Below, in pieces: positions 54,293-64,000 of a stretch of DNA of 64,000 nt. Source of the stretch: Blastobasis lacticolella (taxonomy: Eukaryota; Arthropoda; Insecta; Lepidoptera; Blastobasidae); assembly GCA_905147135.1 (NCBI GenBank), contig LR990042.1:12205545-12269544 (forward strand). The letters are read 5' to 3'. Within the stretch, counting starts at the first letter, position 1. Each line of letters starts with the position of its first letter. Made by a program: the position numbers and the translations under genes. The notes beneath the pieces were generated by a model, which did no database searches, was not told where the DNA came from, and worked only from the letters and a program-made list of their open reading frames with translations.

Positions 54293-54781
54293 TCATTGTT
54301 AATGTCTGTTTTCGACTGGTATTGGTAGAATTAATTACTAAGCTACGTCAACGTTGTTTATCGATGGTAACGACATATGTATAGGGAAAGAAAAGTTTAA
54401 TTAGTCTGATTCAATAAGTGAATGATAAAATATAGAGAAGCGAATGAGAAAACCTATGTTTTTAGATAATATTTGTTTATTTGGTATATTATAGACTACG
54501 CAAACTGCTAACCACTGTCTCCCAGAGCTAAATGAATATCAGTTCATAGAAGACGATGCGACCGTTACGGCAGGTACTGACGACTTCTTGAAAGGACGAT
54601 TTCTCAAAATTACGTCTCCTACAAATGACGACTCCTTGAAATGACAACTTTTCGTAATTACAACTTCTCGAAATGACGAATTTTTATGTCGCTACCCAGA
54701 ATGACATAAAGTTTTGACTCTATAAATACTGCCATATAAACTGACTCAATATAAATTGATTTAGGAGTAGAGAACTTATTT

Positions 54782-55028
54782 AATTCGTTTAATGTAATTA
54801 TTTTTAATTTGAAAAGCACATATTATTTACAATTAGAAATAAAATTAAACACTAATACTAAAATATTATATATTAAAAGAATCATCCACACCGTTGTCCC
54901 GCGGAATGGCTGCGTTGCCTCGTTGGATAGCAACACTTATCCTCTGTCCGAGGAACGCGCCAGCTCTCCGGTCACCTGCGGTGTCAATCAGCTTTTTGCT
55001 TAAAACTTTAAAAAGCTTTAAAGCACTT
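54782..55028 (-). mobile_element. 5'-truncated end of RLE-type retrotransposon
   Basis: The paralogous site at 21489-21500 is continuous ('gaacttatttatttgaattt'). Here a 247-bp insert is bounded by acttattta on both sides. Its minus strand encodes DRRAGAF, then QRISVAIQRGNAA, the same conserved C-terminal block as QRISLAIQRGNAA in the 36030 protein. It is therefore a second, different member of that retrotransposon group. No poly(A): the 3' end is 'acattaaacgaat'. Confidence 0.75.
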
Positions 55029-55829
55029 ATTTATTTGAATTTGAGGTTGAGGTTTAGGGTTTGAGGAGGTGTAAGGAGAAACAAAGTTGTAATTTACCTG
55101 TAGGTAATATTGAAATTTTTTAGAAACAAAACATAGTTGTTTTCCTGTCGTGCCCATTGGCAACAATACCATATAAATATTCTAAATAAATACATATTCC
55201 TTTGTTGTTACATTTTGGTTTTCTCTCCAAAAAGTCATCAAATATTACTTTATACCAGACAAACTATTTGTTCTTCGTCTGACTGTTTCTTTGTGTAGGT
55301 GGACTTTTGTATCGTTTTAATCCGCCTAGTGCTTTCCATTCAATTTAGTTTGTTTATTAGTTCAAATAAGATATAAGCATTACAAATAAAATGTCTATTA
55401 TAAATTGAAAAGTATACCTAAATTTTAACGAAGCTTTATAAAATAAGTTCATGAACACGCCCTAATCTTACCAAAAATTTGTTTTTATAATACGTTAGTC
55501 ATCTTTGGCAAATAAGTACTTATAATAATTAATTGTATTTTTTATTTAACCACGTGCACTGCAACATGTACCTATGAGTTAAGCCAGTAGAAAATTTCGT
55601 ATATACAAAAGAATATATTAATAATGGACTCAATATGTTGTATAGTTTGCAGGCATAGTAACCGGTCATATACTTGGTATCTTTTTAAATTTTATACGAA
55701 AATATTAACACCAACATTATTATTTGCTTAATGACAAGCTGAGCCTACACTTTAAACGCTTAATTGTTACATTTAATAGATTGTAGAGCCTTTTACACTA
55801 TAAGAATATTAATAAGATATTACTAGATT

Positions 55830-56700
55830 GTTTTTTTATAATTTACAGTTCAGGCATTTGACCGCCATTTTACCTGTTGGTAAGTGACGATGCGGCTGAA
55901 GATGGAGCATGCCTGTCTTGGAAAAGGCCTATTCACTCTAGCCTTGAAGGCATCCAGATTATATTGATCAGGGAAAACACTCGCAGGCAATGCGTTCCAC
56001 TCCTTAGCCGTACGCATTATAAAAGTCAAGCCAAAGTGGCTCGTGCGGATAGTTAGAAGATCGACGAAATAAGGATGAAACGCGCGCCCGGATCGCGTCT
56101 CCCGATGGCGGAAAGGGGCCGGCGGAATGAGGTCGTGAAGCTGCTTCGCACACTCTCCGAAATGTAACCTGTAGAAGACCGATAGACGCGCAACCCTACG
56201 CCGATCCTCGAGGCTCTGCAGCTTAGCTTCAATCAACTGCGGGTCACCAATTATCTTCTTAGCACGTTTTTCCACCGAATCCAAAGCCGCCAGTTAATAT
56301 TTGGCTGATCTATCCCAGAGGTGGCAGCAGTACTCCATGCAGGATCGTACTTGTGCTTGATGTAACTGAATCAACTGCTTTGAAGTAAAGTACCGCTTTA
56401 CCTTCGAGAGGACACCAAGTTTATTTGCTGCAATCTTTGCCTTGAATTTGATGTACTGACCATGAGATTGGTAGATAGCCCAACACCCAGTAGCTGGAGG
56501 TTTTCGGTAATTTCCACAGTAACATCCCGAGAAGTTGAAGTTAGATGGAATGGACTTCTTTTAGCGGAAAACGCCTGAGTTTTTGTTTCGTTGAACGCCA
56601 CCAGATTGCCTTCACCCCAATCAGAGATTGCCTTGAGAGCTTTGTCCAAACGATAAACTCTATAGTCTCGAGAGGCTATCCTCTCGACAAGACTCAATAT
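55830..56700 (-). pseudogene. Jockey-type non-LTR retrotransposon, 3' part (copy 2)
   Basis: Sister of 22290-23180. The frame at 55850-56284 has [35 protein letters not shown] and [20 protein letters not shown], the usual jockey-type ending, which is more complete than in copy 1. A second frame (56398-56745) has LDKALKAISDWGEGN and NETKTQAFS from the end of the reverse transcriptase. Frameshifts separate the pieces and the 5' end is lost. Confidence 0.75.
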
Positions 56701-56714
56701 CGTCCCTATTGGCT

Positions 56715-57700
56715 TTTGCTTCTGCGCATTCAAGCGCAATATCAAAGGTCATCAATAATTTGCATAACAACTCGCTCAGTAGGCAGCAATGGTCTGATCT
56801 TCGTAATATTAATTTAGCCGACCGCGAATACAACGTATCTAAGCCAATAGATATGCTTTTAGATGCGAGTGTATACTTGCAGATTACCATGAACGGACTC
56901 ATCAAAGGACCTGAAAACGGACCAATGGCCCAGCAGACCAAGTTAGGGTATTATCCGGATGTGTACCAACTTTCCATTGTAATGTGGTGATCAATAATTT
57001 CGAGGAAATGGCGCAATTTTGGGAGCTAGAAGATGTCACAGATCCATCCTCTTCATGCAATGAAGATCATAAAATGACAAGAAATACCGACTTTGCCCGA
57101 AAGTACAAAGAATTTATAAAGGAACATCAGATCTAGATCACAAGCAAGAAGTAGAACAACTGAATGACCCCCATTGCTTTTTACCTCATGGTGTATTGAG
57201 GTTGGGCTCCACCAAATTAAGAACGGTATTTAACGCATCATCAAAAACAATGACGTCATGGCACGCGGACCCAACCTACAACAAGACCTATTATCACTTA
57301 TTTTAAAGTGGAGGACCTTCAAATTTGTTATCACTGCTATTGAAAAAATGTTTCGGCATATATTTATCCGACCGCTAGATTAACTTCTCCAATGCATCAT
57401 TTGGTGGGACTCGATAGACGAGCCGCTAAAACAATATCAGCTGACTACTGTAAATCACGGTACAAAAGTAGCCCTTATCTAGCGATGTGTTCTCCACTTT
57501 GCCAACTAGCTCAGGAAGACGCCGACAAGTATCCATTGGCAGCGCAGGTCATCAACACATCATTCTACATGGACGACTTATACAGTGGCCATTATAGTAA
57601 AGAACAGGCTTTAGAGTTACAGCGATTAAGCTCTCAAACATATTCTCTGGTATTTAAAATCTTCAAATATTTGTATTCCTGCAGGTATTAAACGCACACA
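56715..57700 (+). pseudogene. BEL/Pao retrotransposon fragment (copy 2)
   Basis: Sister of 23185-24145. It keeps ISKVINNLHNNSLSRQQWSD and LADREYNVSKPIDMLLDASV, then GPMAQQTKLG, and after several breaks the reverse-transcriptase stretch INTSFYMDDLYSGHYSKEQ with the YMDD catalytic box. Large internal deletion, no LTRs, several frameshifts. Confidence 0.7.
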
Positions 57701-58455
57701 TAAACTAGTGAGTCAATAGGTACCTTCAGTATAACATTCCTATAGGAAACAGGGCATTTCTATGAATCTATAGAAATGTGTCCAGGATGAATATCATCTA
57801 AAAACATAACATAGTAGATAACATTAAACAAAAACTACACTGTCATAAATGAGACCGTAATTTAGATGGAGAGCCTTATAATATTACAAAATTGGTATAA
57901 GACGTAATTATCACGACTCACTAAAAAAAATATACTGATCAATAAGCGTTGAACGCCTGTATAGTTTCAGTCGATAGTTATATGGCGTGTGTACAAACTT
58001 ATCTGGCCCAATGACGGGGTCACTGTTGTTGTAGCATTGCCGCCAATCATATTTAGATTTTTTCTGAAAAAATGTACGTACTATAGATGATGTCGTACTT
58101 CATTTACCTGTAGGTACCACCTATTTAATGAAGAGTCACGCATAACGAATAATCGAAAATGGGTTTATAAATAAAATAAATATAACATTTAAAAATAAAC
58201 ATTTAGGAAACTATGTTATTATATTGGTAATATTACAGTTATTTGCAATTATCTATCACGCAATTATACGTAAGAAAATGTCACTTACATACATTCCTAA
58301 TGATTTCATATTTTTAAAATTTTAAGACTTGTATATTTTTTTATTTTTACGTAGTAGGGTTGTTATTGTCGTATGTTACTATTCCAACCAAGAAATGATC
58401 AATGGAAGGAAATAAGTACGCCGTTAACAATAAATTCTCAAATTATGAGCCACCA
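57700..58455. repeat. Duplicated non-coding segment
   Basis: Colinear with 24150-24550 and then 25075-25440; the MITE at 24560-25070 is missing here. No gene seen. Confidence 0.65.
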
Positions 58456-58459
58456 ATAT

Positions 58460-59940
58460 TTATTTATTTATTTATTTATTAAATCTTTATGCACTAAAGG
58501 TACATTGGCGGACTTAAAGCTAAAGTAGCCTTATCTACCAGTCAACTGTGACAAAAAAAATATCGAAAACAGTAGACGGTGCGGGATAAACAATACGATA
58601 TGGTGAAGGAAGGGATACTTTACATCAATAAATGCTAAATTTATACAATTTTACAAAGATACAAGAAAATAGTTAAACAACAAATACATACTAAAGATAG
58701 GTACATAGGATAATACATAGTAGTAAATAATAGGGAGAATAATGTAATTAAGGGGAATGCAGATAATGCTTGTGTACAGCATTTTTAAATGAGAATTTGC
58801 TAGTCAAAAGTCTAATTTCAGAGGGGAGACCATTCCAGAGCCGCATTGCCACCATCGCGAAAGAGTTGGATATAAAACCAGTGCGGTGAAGAGGAAAGTG
58901 TAACAACCGGTTATGTGTGGATCGGAGATTGCGATCATGGGTTTCAGATATAAACTGGAACTTGGATTTTAAATAGTTAGGGATAGCCGGGTTATGCAGG
59001 ATTGAATGAAGGAGGGTAAGGATTCTCAAATCTCGACGTCGTCGGATAGGGAGCCACTTCAATTTGACGCGAAAGTCCGAGATGTGGTCGAATTTACGTA
59101 AGCCAAAAATGAACCTTATGCAGTTATTCATTAGGCGATCCAGCTTATTGAGAAGGTCCTGATTCATATCGGAGCAGCACACATCTGCATAATCAATGAC
59201 AGGCAAAATCAGGGACTGCACAAGCAATATTATGGTAGCAGCAGGGAGAAAAAACTTAAATATGTAAAGGGCACAGAGAGTCGAGGTAACCCTCCTGCTA
59301 ATCTCAGTCACATGTGCCGCCCAACTGAGAGTGCTGTCAATATGGAGCCACAAATCCTTTACCCGAGGAGAGTATGGAATAATTGAGCCATTAAAATGTA
59401 TAGGTGGTAACAGGGACAGGTCAAGGCGTTTAAATAAATGTTGACTACCCAGAATGATGGCCTGGCATTTAGAAGGATTAACGTGTATCCCAAACTTAGA
59501 TGACCACTCCTGGATGGTTTGGAGATCGCTAACAAGAGCATCTACGGCTTCCGACAAATTAGAAGGATTAGCATTCGCATATATTTGCAGATCGTCGGCA
59601 TAAAGGTGATAAGAGCACTCTAAATTGAGGGTCAGCTGATTAATAAAAATAGCAAAAGGGAGAGGGGACAGGATCCCACCCTGTGGAACGCCGGTCTCGA
59701 GGCTACACCGCCTGCTGACGACCGCGGAGATAGGATGCAAACCATTCCGTCACTGAGGATGTCGCACCAAGGTGAGACAAAACAGCCAGCAGAATATCAT
59801 GATCTACATTATTGAAAGCATTGGAGAAGTCTATCAACACAAGCAACGACAGTCTGGTCTTCTCCATGCAATCCCTTACGTCTTCAGTAACCTTGAGAAA
59901 AGCTGTGGCTGTACTATGTCCAGGACGGAATCCTGACTGA
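58460..59940 (-). mobile_element. CR1-like LINE, 5'-truncated, 5-bp target duplication
   Basis: The sequence 'accaatatccaatgtagacc' is continuous at 617-640; here it is opened at 58459, with aatat repeated at 59941-59945. The 3' end, on the left, is a (TAAA)n-type tail (58460-58482). About 1.48 kb remains. Confidence 0.8.
58748..59938 (-). pseudogene. CR1-like reverse transcriptase, C-terminal part
   Basis: The 5' portion (59938-59740) reads QSGFRPGHSTATAFLKVTED and LIDFSNAFNNVDHDIL, reverse-transcriptase motifs 2 and A. A frameshift at about 59735 leads into the 330-codon frame with GVPQGGILSPLPFAIFINQL and the catalytic YADD box (CSYHLYADDLQIY), then the thumb and a C-terminal tail ending AVHKHYLHSP. 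Endonuclease and N-terminal parts are absent through 5' truncation. Family placement (CR1/jockey group) rests on the tail and the TAAA-type 3' repeat. Confidence 0.75.
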
Positions 59941-60185
59941 AATATCCAATATAGACCCGATACTTACTGCACTTTTCGGGAAGTAGGTTGGTAGGTAATA
60001 TATATTGCTATTCTATGATTTAAACACATTTAAATACTGTAAAGCCGTTTTATTTTTCAAACTTATTATCATTCCGCCATCTTGAAAATACAATGATTTT
60101 GCCACGCACAGCACGTGCCGCAGATTAAAGAAATAACATAAGACAAAGAGTAAATAAAGTTTACTGCCTACTGTAACAGTAGGTA

Positions 60186-60368
60186 GTCACATTTGCGAGT
60201 GACTTTATCGAGCACATAGCCGTCATTACAATCTCATATATTCCCTTTGCACAACCTTCACACTTAACGTCACTACTATCGGCGTTTTATAGGTGCTACA
60301 TATTCTGCCGCCGTTTTTACCGCAACCACAGTGCGCGTTGGGATCGCCACTACAAGATGTTCCCGTTG
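60186..60368 (-). pseudogene. Decayed TIL-B exon
   Basis: Shares the indels of the copy at 25682, so it descends from the same broken ancestor, with further changes (CSGDPNAH, and GENC changed to GKNGG by substitutions). Acceptor lost. Confidence 0.65.
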
Positions 60369-60379
60369 TAAATAAGGAT

Positions 60380-61910
60380 TATTTTTTTTTGTAAAATAAT
60401 TATTTATTTTTATATATTCTTTTGTGTTGAGTAACTAATGTCGGGTAAACTATGTCGGTACATTTAGTTTCCAATGCAATCTTATTTAAGGTATCTATTG
60501 AAACAATACTTATATGGCACACATGCACCAATTTTGTACTTGACGTAGGCATACCAATTGGCAGACGCACCGATCACTTGCGTCATTTTTATCGTTATCC
60601 TCACATTCTATAGCTTTATGACAATCCTAATAAAATTATCATTACTAAAATAAATTTACCTAGTACCTATATCTAACAAGTACGCCACATCGAGCCTAAG
60701 GCTGTGTAAGGTTCGAACGGCGACAATGTACCGATCGATGTATTATTTAAAAGGAGATATTTTCGGTTAAGTATCATCAGCCCACTGCAGTCATTGATGG
60801 ACAGTTCATCTTATCGTTTCATGATTTCGCTTTACACAGCCGATAGGACGCCCGTTCCTATTTCTCTAAAAATTTATACTATATAATTACATATAATAGC
60901 TATTATAGTCCACTGTTGAAAATTACCTTTCTTGAGCGGATTGGATACGCAATAGAAAATGCCGCTGTCAATATTTAGTGGCCAAGTTATGGTTAATTAA
61001 AATAAACTTAATTTTTAAACGTTTATTTTAGTTGACCATAACTTTATTCCTACAGCGATTCAAGAGTTATCGCCATAGTATAAGTTGTAGAAAAATAAAA
61101 TCGTTTCTAACGATATATCGCTTAAAGTTATTGGTCAAATAGGCTGTATTTTCCGGTACAAATCAAAGTTTTATTTAATTGACCTTTTCTTTTTTCTCAC
61201 AGCGATTCGAGGAATGTTGCCAAAGTAAATGTTGTAGAAAATGTAAAATCCTTTTCAATGACATGTACCTCAACGTTATTGGTCATATAGATTGGGTTGT
61301 CCAGACCTCCTGTAGTAAATTTACTTTTTGGACGTCTTTGTAATATCAGTAACCCGTCCACCTGCTCCAGCCATGATTGCCCAGTACAATACAGACGCGA
61401 AATCAAGCCTCGACTTATTGTATACGTTTATTGCGTTTTTTCGCTAATTATTCTACGTACGACAGAAATACCTATCGTTTAAGTACGCTTAGCACTCCAT
61501 CCAGATCACGGCATTATACATATATTTTGTGACAACCTGTATAATCAATAACTTTCAGTTCAAACTAACTTCAAGTTGATAAGATAGAGCTTGTTGAATA
61601 TCGAATTCGCCATAAGTTTTTATTAGAGCAATAATACATTGCATTTTCAAAAGCTATAAAATAATTTGGCGTTTTATTTTTAATTATAATTGTAAAATGA
61701 GGGTCATTTTAGCCCTGGTAACTCATAGAACAACAGCAAGTGTATTCAAAAATAGCAGCAACAACGCTTTACCACAATAAAGTTCATTTATTGCTTTTAC
61801 AGAAAATTTATGAATTAAGAACGCGAATCCCAATAAAAAAAATTAATATATTTAATATTTAAATTTTATATGTATAATAATTTATATTATTAATATATTT
61901 AAAAATTAAT
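60380..61910. repeat. Duplicated non-coding segment of TIL unit
   Basis: Colinear with 25900-26480 and 43430-44720. 61320-61545 matches, inverted, the left arm of the TA elements and ends at 'gtgacaacctgtataat', a likely end of a relative of that family. No gene seen. Confidence 0.6.
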
Positions 61911-61917
61911 ATGGCAT

Positions 61918-62225
61918 AGCGTAGCGTGTACTATCGTTAGACTATAATAGCATTACCCATTGCCCATATATGTCGTAAGGCGACTATATAGTTAGGACGT
62001 GGAAAGCTAGAACTTCGTACACCCACCTACCACTACAATAAACTCTGGGTGGGCGACAGGTGGCTTTGGCGCTTAGCTTTGAGTGGGTCGTGGCAGCAAG
62101 ACTTGCCGCGACGGTATAGCGGAGCTTGTACAAGGTTGCCCGGCCCTGGCAAGTGCTGGGGCAATGGCGGCTAGTCGGTCTTGGCGGTCGGTGACAACGC
62201 TGTCGCCGGCGGAGTGACGCGTCTT
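61918..62225 (+). repeat. Interspersed repeat, truncated copy
   Basis: Follows 44740-45060, then stops at 'gacgcgtcttatag' where the others continue. Uninterrupted at the site where the element at 7036 inserted. Confidence 0.6.
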
Positions 62226-62229
62226 ATAG

Positions 62230-62660
62230 TCCCTTCCCTTAACTGAAAAAAGGTTCACTTCCGGAAACCAGCATAATCTTTTAGTATGTTGTTAAGTATG
62301 TTATTCTGAATAAAAAACAGCCGGGAGCCTAAAGTGCCTGGTTCTCCAGCTGTGACGTCATCAACATAGTCGCCGCCGCGTTTTGAAGGTTGCATTTAAA
62401 ATCGAGTGTATTGCACTTGGCATAATTTGTGGAGTATCAAACTACGCAGAATACTACAATATTATCCTTACACACAACCGTGTAAATATGATGGTTTCAG
62501 ATATATTCAAGAGATTATAATAATTTTTTTATTATTTTTTTACAACCTAACCGATAACTTTAGAGCAAATTAAAAGGCACATTATTAAGCTATATGAAAC
62601 TATTTTTATAATCCCAATCGGTTAATAAAGAAACAAGATATTGTAATTTTTCCCTAGCAA
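62230..62660. other. Unassigned non-coding stretch
   Basis: No gene, no match elsewhere in the window that I can see. Confidence 0.3.
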
Positions 62661-62667
62661 CAGGTAC

Positions 62668-62925
62668 CGTGTGGTGTGGTGACCGGTAGAGTAGAATAGC
62701 ACCAACCCCTTACACTCGTGGGTGTCGTACAAGGCGACTAACGTTTAGAGGCAAAATATCTAGTCTCCATAAACTGGAAAATGGGCAGCAGCGTTTTTCA
62801 TTGTTATGTTTGCAACACTGCGATCTCCAACCCGCCTACCAAGCGTGGAGATTATGGCAATAACCTCCCCTTTTGCGGGAGAGGCCCAAAGTCCTGTAGT
62901 GGACTGTTATGGGCTGTGATGATGA
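62668..62925 (+). repeat. GAT-tailed SINE
   Basis: Near-identical to 9185-9450, ending in a short 'gatgatga'. Flanking target duplication not evident by eye. Confidence 0.65.
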
Positions 62926-63039
62926 ACAGGTGCCATTTAAGGCGCCATTCGATTGTTTTAATTTGCATAAATTGCGTAAATTAATGACTTTAAATAAAAA
63001 ATCAATGAGTTTAGGTAATGTGTATTTATGAAAAGTAAT

Positions 63040-63380
63040 CTTGGCGTTAATGTCCCGGTTGTGCTCTCGAGAACGAGCGCCCGGGGTCCACCTTAACCGT
63101 GATCCAGGATTTGGCGATCAGGTAATTACAGTAGAGCGACTACCATCTGACCTTCATGACCCTGCTACCAGGCGAACCTGACCTGATTGGTTTGAAGTTG
63201 ATTGGAGTTACAAATTCAGTTGCCGGAATTTGCAGGTTTTATCACGATATTTTCCCTCACGAATTCAACTAATGTACATAACTCAGAAAAAAGTCATCGG
63301 TACATGGCCGCAGCGGGATTTGAAACCGGTACCTCTCGCTTACGAGAAAGATACTCAACCGCCCGGCTACCGACGCTCAT
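63040..63380 (-). repeat. tRNA-derived SINE (minus)
   Basis: Body from 'gtgctctcgagaacgagcgc' to a tRNA-like head in reverse orientation ('gcgggatttgaaaccggtac' near 63315). The B box is degraded. Confidence 0.6.
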
Positions 63381-63462
63381 ATGTAAAGTAATCGTATTAT
63401 TATGTTTTTAGAAGAAGAGATTGCAATTTATTAAAAAAAGAAGAACTACCGACAAATAAACA

Positions 63463-64000
63463 ATTTTAGTAAGTAAGTAAGTAAAAACTCTTTATTGCAC
63501 ACATATTATAAGACAATTTACAAAAAACAGCATAATATACATGCGCGCAAAGGCGGTCTTATCGCTTTAAGCGATCTCTCCCAGACAACCTTTGGGAAGA
63601 GGTAATGTTTCACAAGAACTAGTAAGTAGTGCAAGAGTAAATAGTAGCGAAAATTAATAATTAACAAATAAACTAATATGCTAATATATGTAATACTATA
63701 CATAAATACAATATAATCATAAAGAATTCTATAATACTATACTATCAAAATCACAATCAGAAAATTTATTTACTGCCAAAAATTTGACTTTGAGAAGAAA
63801 TACTCGTGTACCTTCTTTTTAAAAGTAGGTAATGAAGTACCGTGTCGTATCTCTCTCGGCAGAGCGTCCCATAGGTGGGCAGATTGAACAGTAAAAGATT
63901 CCCTGTAATATCCTGATCGAGAAAAGGGGGCCCTAAGAAGGTTATCAGACTTCGACCGGAGACCACGATCATGATCCGCACCCAACAACCGGAACCTCTC
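63463..64000 (-). mobile_element. LINE 3' end, running off the window
   Basis: The left border is a (TAAG)n-type run at 63467-63482 followed by 'taaaaactctttattgcaca', a typical LINE 3' end in minus orientation. From 63988 down to 63770 one frame reads RSGYYRESFTVQSAHLWDAL, then LPREIR and FKKKVHEYFF, the C-terminal tail of a non-LTR reverse transcriptase. The catalytic part would lie beyond position 64000. Confidence 0.7.

Larger units (their letters stand above)
53755..55825. repeat. Segmental duplication, copy of 20500-22280
   Basis: Closely similar throughout; contains copy 3 of the 60-codon exon and one later retrotransposon insertion (54782-55028). Confidence 0.7.

Noticed and set aside
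1..64000. CRISPR arrays, bacterial operons, riboswitches, phage genes
   Set aside because: Spliced eukaryotic exons and insect retrotransposons throughout; no regular spacer array or ribosome-binding-site pattern was seen.

Overview
This is about 35% GC eukaryotic DNA, almost certainly from a moth or butterfly. The evidence is: short spliced exons with GT/AG borders; secreted 10-cysteine TIL (trypsin-inhibitor-like) domains; tRNA-derived SINEs; an R4/Dong-like retrotransposon sitting in a TAA repeat; BEL/Pao and jockey-type debris; and many TA-flanked inverted-repeat DNA elements. I see no rRNA gene, functional tRNA gene, CRISPR array or bacterial-type operon. The species cannot be named from the sequence alone.

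The host content is one minus-strand family of TIL-domain genes, copied several times over the window and cut up by transposons. I name the exon types A to G. Internal exons start and end in phase 1; the intact ones are 195, 198 or 201 nt. Type A is a terminal exon with a stop codon. Read from high to low coordinates, the best preserved genes are: (i) C 51886-51682, D 51138-50941, A 46395-46187, with a 4.1-kb transposon in the last intron; (ii) C' 33176-32986, D' 32533-32331, A 31862-31668, a decayed copy of (i); (iii) E 42750-42550, F 42152-41975, Ser-rich 41890-41640, B 40795-40598, A 34582-34326, with two retrotransposons in the last intron; (iv) Ser-rich 19860-19500, B 18872-18678, A 18106-17913; (v) a deleted copy with A 27054-26861. 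A 60-codon exon of unknown function occurs three times (20825-21003, 28199-28381, 54114-54292), upstream of the TIL exons. No signal-peptide exon for these genes was found.

Layout, low to high. 0-3.1 kb: flank with a 2.3-kb inverted-repeat element carrying THAP-like fragments. 3.1-7 kb: decayed TIL-B and repeats. 7.0-12.1 kb: first copy of a TA-flanked DNA element. 13.4-17.4 kb: second copy, which splits a TIL-G exon. 17.4-21 kb: TIL genes. 22.3-24.2 kb: jockey plus BEL/Pao composite. 25-30 kb: decayed unit. 31-33.2 kb: TIL genes. 33.2-34.3 kb: palindromic mariner-like element. 35.1-38.9 kb: almost intact RLE-type non-LTR retrotransposon. 39.0-40.6 kb: 5'-truncated Dong-like element. 40.6-46.4 kb: TIL genes. 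46.4-50.5 kb: third copy of the TA element. 50.9-54.3 kb: TIL genes. 55.8-57.7 kb: second jockey plus BEL composite. 58.5-59.9 kb: CR1-like LINE. 60-62.2 kb: decayed unit. 62.7-64 kb: SINEs and a LINE 3' end running off the edge.

Because the locus is duplicated, an uninterrupted paralogous copy elsewhere in the window often shows the empty site of an insertion. This gives exact borders and target duplications for at least eight insertions from this one sequence.
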